DNA of 64,000 nucleotides from Sediminitomix flava (GTDB lineage Bacteria > Bacteroidota > Bacteroidia > Cytophagales > Flammeovirgaceae): assembly GCF_003149185.1 (NCBI RefSeq), contig NZ_QGDO01000007.1, positions 246,190-310,189 on the forward strand, given 5' to 3'. The translations under genes were made by a program, and so were the position numbers. This document shows, one piece after another, positions 61,803-64,000 of the stretch. The number at the start of each line of letters is the position of its first letter. The stretch's first letter is position 1. Under the pieces are notes generated by a model, which searched no databases, was not told the origin of the DNA, and saw only the letters and a program-made list of their open reading frames with translations.

Positions 61803-62399
61803 TTAATTCATTATTTCATTTTTCTTGATCCAAAGTTCGTGTCCAATTGAATCGCTTCCACTTCGATATCTGAAGAATGCTTTCTCGTCTCGGTATTTTG
61901 ATTTTTTGAGGATTCCGAATTTGTAATATTCTTCACTTCCTCTTGTTACACTTACATTAGAAAAGAAAATTGTATCATTTTTGATTTCGTAATTTCCTCT
62001 CACCTCACTTATGCCAAAACATACACTCCTTTCTTTAAACTTATTATTTGGTTTCAATTTGAAAGTTGTCATGCAATTTAATGCTCCTTCTCTTTGGGCT
62101 ATGAATAAGTCTTCACCTTCAAATCTGTCAAAATTTATTATTCCCCTTGGTTTCAAGAAAATTAATCCTAAACTAATCGCAATTATTACGATCATCACGT
62201 TTCGATTTCGATTCGAAAATTTTTCTTTGAACCCTTTCACAATTTGAATTAGACATATCATCAATAAGACTAAAAAGATAATTATCAAATAAATGAAAAT
62301 TGGAAAAGCCCAAATACCTATTTTCCCTTCCCAAAAATGACTTAAATTCACAATTAGGAAAAAGACAATTGTTGTTATTACAAGTCCTTTATTTTTCAA
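61803..62399 (-). CDS. cassette gene: membrane protein of unknown function
   Basis: 198 residues. Three hydrophobic helices in the first 95 residues (LVITTIVFFLIVNLSHF, AFPIFIYLIIIFLVLLMICLI, RNVMIVIIAISLGLIFLK). The C-terminal part is beta-rich (GNYEIKNDTIFFSNVSVTRGSEEYYKFG). The apparent start is a TTG (62399), since no in-frame ATG lies nearer. No family recognised. Confidence 0.5.
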   Translation of the reverse strand: MKNKGLVITTIVFFLIVNLSHFWEGKIGIWAFPIFIYLIIIFLVLLMICLIQIVKGFKEKFSNRNRNVMIVIIAISLGLIFLKPRGIINFDRFEGEDLFIAQREGALNCMTTFKLKPNNKFKERSVCFGISEVRGNYEIKNDTIFFSNVSVTRGSEEYYKFGILKKSKYRDEKAFFRYRSGSDSIGHELWIKKNEIMN

Positions 62400-62426
62400 T
62401 CGTTTTGTTTTTTACTTACTGACCGC

Positions 62427-62498
62427 TAACGTATCGGGCATGGTTTTGCACTTAGGTCGTGTTGACGGTTAGCGCGGTGTGAACTATGCCCCTTGTTA
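62427..62498 (-). repeat. attC-like site 13 (type B core)
   Basis: 72 bp with GCACTTA/TTAGCGC (two mismatches). Belongs to 62500-63159; ends GTTAGCTATC and GATAGCTAAC match over 10 bp. The gene stop is 2 bp from the site. Confidence 0.9.
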
Positions 62499-62499
62499 G

Positions 62500-63159
62500 C
62501 TATCTTTTTTTCTTTCCTATTACTTTAAAAGAAGTTGTATCAGTTAACTCTAGAAGTTCCTTCATCATTTGTTCAAAATCATCGCCTTCATACAGATACA
62601 AATCTAAACTTACTACATTATCTAACTGATAGAATTTACCTTCTCCATCTACAAATAAATTTATGTGATCATTATGAGCTGACGCAAAACAAACAAAGTT
62701 TTTGTTAATGCCGTAATCACTCATATTGTAAGTCCGATTTGGATGGTCTAAAAATTCAACTAGAGTAAGTGTCCAATTATCTGTTTTGCATGGAGAAACT
62801 AACTTCAATCCTCCAAATTCTTCAAGAATTTTTTCTGCATTTTGAACCTCAGGTTGAGTGTTTATTTTGCTTTTATGCAAACTGATTTTTCTATTTGGGT
62901 ACCACCCCGAATCTCTCAGAATCTTATAGTATCTACTACGTTCAAAATCAGCTTGTGATATATATTTATCTAATATCTTCTTTTGAAGAATATTTAATAT
63001 GTCTTTGTCATCATAATTAACTTCAATGAGTTCAAAATACAAATCTTCTCCAACTCTAGATTCTAAATCAGACTCATTATAAAGCCAATATTCGAAATCC
63101 ATACTAGCTTCATCTCCAACTAGAAAATTTAGAATTTTATTCTTTTCAAATTCTTCCAT
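62500..63159 (-). CDS. cassette gene: SUKH-3-like immunity protein
   Basis: 219 residues. The segment LRDSGWYPNRKISLHKSKINTQPEVQNAEKILEEFGGLKL followed by FVCFASAHNDHINLF and VDGEGKFYQLDNV resembles the SUKH-3 immunity fold, found beside polymorphic toxins. An N-terminal 70-residue domain (FEYWLYNESDLESRVGEDLYFELIEVNYDD) is shared with other Bacteroidota small proteins. An immunity role is an inference from fold similarity; no toxin gene adjoins it. Arrays of immunity genes in cassettes would protect against neighbours' toxins. Confidence 0.6.
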   Translation of the reverse strand: MEEFEKNKILNFLVGDEASMDFEYWLYNESDLESRVGEDLYFELIEVNYDDKDILNILQKKILDKYISQADFERSRYYKILRDSGWYPNRKISLHKSKINTQPEVQNAEKILEEFGGLKLVSPCKTDNWTLTLVEFLDHPNRTYNMSDYGINKNFVCFASAHNDHINLFVDGEGKFYQLDNVVSLDLYLYEGDDFEQMMKELLELTDTTSFKVIGKKKR

Positions 63160-63178
63160 CTCAAAAATAGATGATAGC

Positions 63179-63245
63179 TAACGGCTCGGGCATGGTGTCG
63201 CAGGCAGATTGCGTCGCAGATGCTTGTGCAATATGCCCCTTGTTG
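63179..63245 (-). repeat. attC-like site 14
   Basis: 67 bp, type A with CAGGCA/TGCTTG (one G-T pair). Ends GTTGTGCATA and TATGCACAAC match over 10 bp; belongs to 63257-63901. Confidence 0.9.
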
Positions 63246-63256
63246 TGCATAGTATT

Positions 63257-63901
63257 TCATTCTAATGGGGCTATTTTTAAAGGTTCTTCTAGTTCATTTA
63301 AAAGAGGGTTTCTCTTGATCTGATCATTTATCGACAAGAAATGAATAGCTAAGATTAATTGAATATTAGGGTCATCCAAATCAAAATAACTGTTTTCTTT
63401 AAAAATTTCATTAAGCCCAATATCAAATACATTAAAACCACCCGAAGCCTGAATTTTATCAGCATATTTAGCAATTCTTATATTTTTTTTTCCTAGATCT
63501 ATTAAATATTTTTGATACTTACCATCATAGACTGAACAAATATCCTGAAACTTTCTCTTACTAGGATAACGTGTTGCTTCGCAAAACATCCAAATTTCAT
63601 CAAAAGTTGTTGATGAAATCTGTTTATAAAGTTTCTGTTGTTCATCAAAATCTATTCTTGATAACAATTCAAATGCATTTACTAGTAATGAACCGTAGTT
63701 TTTTTCATTAAAACAAACTTTAAAATCTAAACCTGTATCGTCACAAATCGAGTTCTTAAAGAATTCGGTTATCTTTCTTAGATCAGCAATCTGTTCAATT
63801 GTAAAGTTTGACTCTAGTTCCTTTTCAGTGTGTTTCATTTCACACGCGTTCAAAATACATAAGAAGAGAACCTGTATTAATATTAAAATTAGCTTTTTCA
63901 T
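63257..63901 (-). CDS. cassette gene: lipoprotein of unknown function
   Basis: 214 residues from the ATG at 63901 (MKKLILILIQVLFLCILNACEMKH, lipobox LNAC); a Met four codons upstream overlaps the attC boundary and is less likely. The mature part is helical, Asp-rich and Cys-containing (FFKNSICDDTGLDFKVCFNEKNYGSLLVN, MFCEATRYP). No family recognised. Confidence 0.62.
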   Translation of the reverse strand: MKKLILILIQVLFLCILNACEMKHTEKELESNFTIEQIADLRKITEFFKNSICDDTGLDFKVCFNEKNYGSLLVNAFELLSRIDFDEQQKLYKQISSTTFDEIWMFCEATRYPSKRKFQDICSVYDGKYQKYLIDLGKKNIRIAKYADKIQASGGFNVFDIGLNEIFKENSYFDLDDPNIQLILAIHFLSINDQIKRNPLLNELEEPLKIAPLE

Positions 63902-63912
63902 AATTTTATGCA

Positions 63913-63980
63913 CAACGACTTGGGCATGGTGTCGCAGGCGGGTTGCGTCGCAAACGACCTGTGCAATATGCCCCTTGTTG
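63913..63980 (-). repeat. attC-like site 15
   Basis: 68 bp, type A with CAGG/CCTG and an altered middle (GGGTTGCGTCGCAAACGA). It belongs to the cassette whose gene lies beyond 64000. Twenty bases of that cassette are visible; they begin GTTGTGCTTA. Confidence 0.9.
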
Positions 63981-64000
63981 TGCTTAGTTTTTAATTTAAA

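Larger units (their letters stand above)
53225..64000 (-). mobile_element. integron-type gene-cassette array (integrase not in window)
   Basis: Fifteen attC-like sites, starting at 53735, 54270, 54971, 56039, 56612, 57188, 58111, 58860, 59529, 60241, 61100, 61722, 62427, 63179 and 63913, delimit 14 complete cassettes of 535-1068 bp (mean 727 bp). All reading frames are on the minus strand, with the attC downstream of its gene. Each cassette's two ends are private inverted repeats of 9-10 bp. The layout is that of a chromosomal integron or an integrase-less cluster (CALIN). By orientation, attI, the Pc promoter and intI should be right of 64000. The left end is truncated. Confidence 0.92.

Noticed and set aside
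53735..63980. CRISPR array
   Set aside because: The repeats are 67-86 bp and 0.5-1.1 kb apart with genes between them; no short spacers and no cas genes.
53735..63980. Transposon or MITE ends
   Set aside because: No transposase, no target duplications, and the variable bases follow the cassette pattern of integron cores rather than terminal repeats.

Overview
The window comes from a low-GC Bacteroidota chromosome, most likely a marine cytophagalean (Flammeovirga-like); the genus is a guess. The evidence is the yceD-rpmF-fabH-efp-accB-accC gene order, Bacteroidota-type promoters (TTTn, 19 bp, TAnnTTTG), an alpha-oxoamine synthase of the kind used for sphingo- or sulfonolipids, PorT-like barrels, and tyrosine recombinases with the Bacteroides-type N-terminal arm domain.

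Positions 1-32,400 are mostly ordinary core genome. They hold the end of a SpoIIE-type phosphatase gene, a lone tyrosine recombinase, the fatty-acid and translation cluster accC-accB-efp-fabH-rpmF-yceD, rsmE, a DUF4159 gene, a polysaccharide deacetylase, the oxoamine synthase, a histone-H1-like small protein missed by length cut-offs, dnaB, mpl, murB, a potassium channel, an SF1 helicase, metH under a SAM-I riboswitch with its own terminator, an M48 lipoprotein protease, xseA/xseB, and tRNA-Arg(CCG).

Positions 32,450-52,784 are a genomic island of about 20.3 kb. It is bounded by a 19-bp direct repeat made of the 3' end of tRNA-Arg, with the integrase next to the right copy. The cargo includes a GIY-YIG/DUF4357 protein, small membrane proteins, and a minus-strand metabolic block: a Rieske-TPP enzyme fusion, an unknown protein, a Rieske-glutamate-synthase fusion, an alginate-export-like porin, a patatin-like lipase and an isochorismatase-like hydrolase. 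The mobility half carries a VapE-like ATPase, a possible Rep protein and three tyrosine recombinases.

Positions 53,225-64,000 are the most striking part: an integron-type gene-cassette array. Fifteen attC-like sites of 67-86 bp recur every 0.5-1.1 kb. Between each pair lies one small gene (twice a pair of reading frames), always on the minus strand. In all 14 complete cassettes the gene is bracketed by a private 9-10 bp inverted repeat (GTTRnnnnn ... nnnnnYAAC), while the two ends of each linear site do not match each other beyond the core. That is the footprint of cassette circles recombined at G^TT in R'/R'' core sites. Stem base pairs covary between sites. No IntI-type integrase is visible; the orientation predicts attI and intI to the right of position 64,000. 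The cassettes encode mainly exported lipoproteins, small membrane proteins, a transglutaminase-like protein, a HEAT-repeat protein, a zinc-ribbon protein, a SUKH-3-like immunity protein and a truncated SpoU methyltransferase. The left end of the array is broken: the SpoU gene is fused head-on to a truncated recombinase gene just outside the tRNA island.
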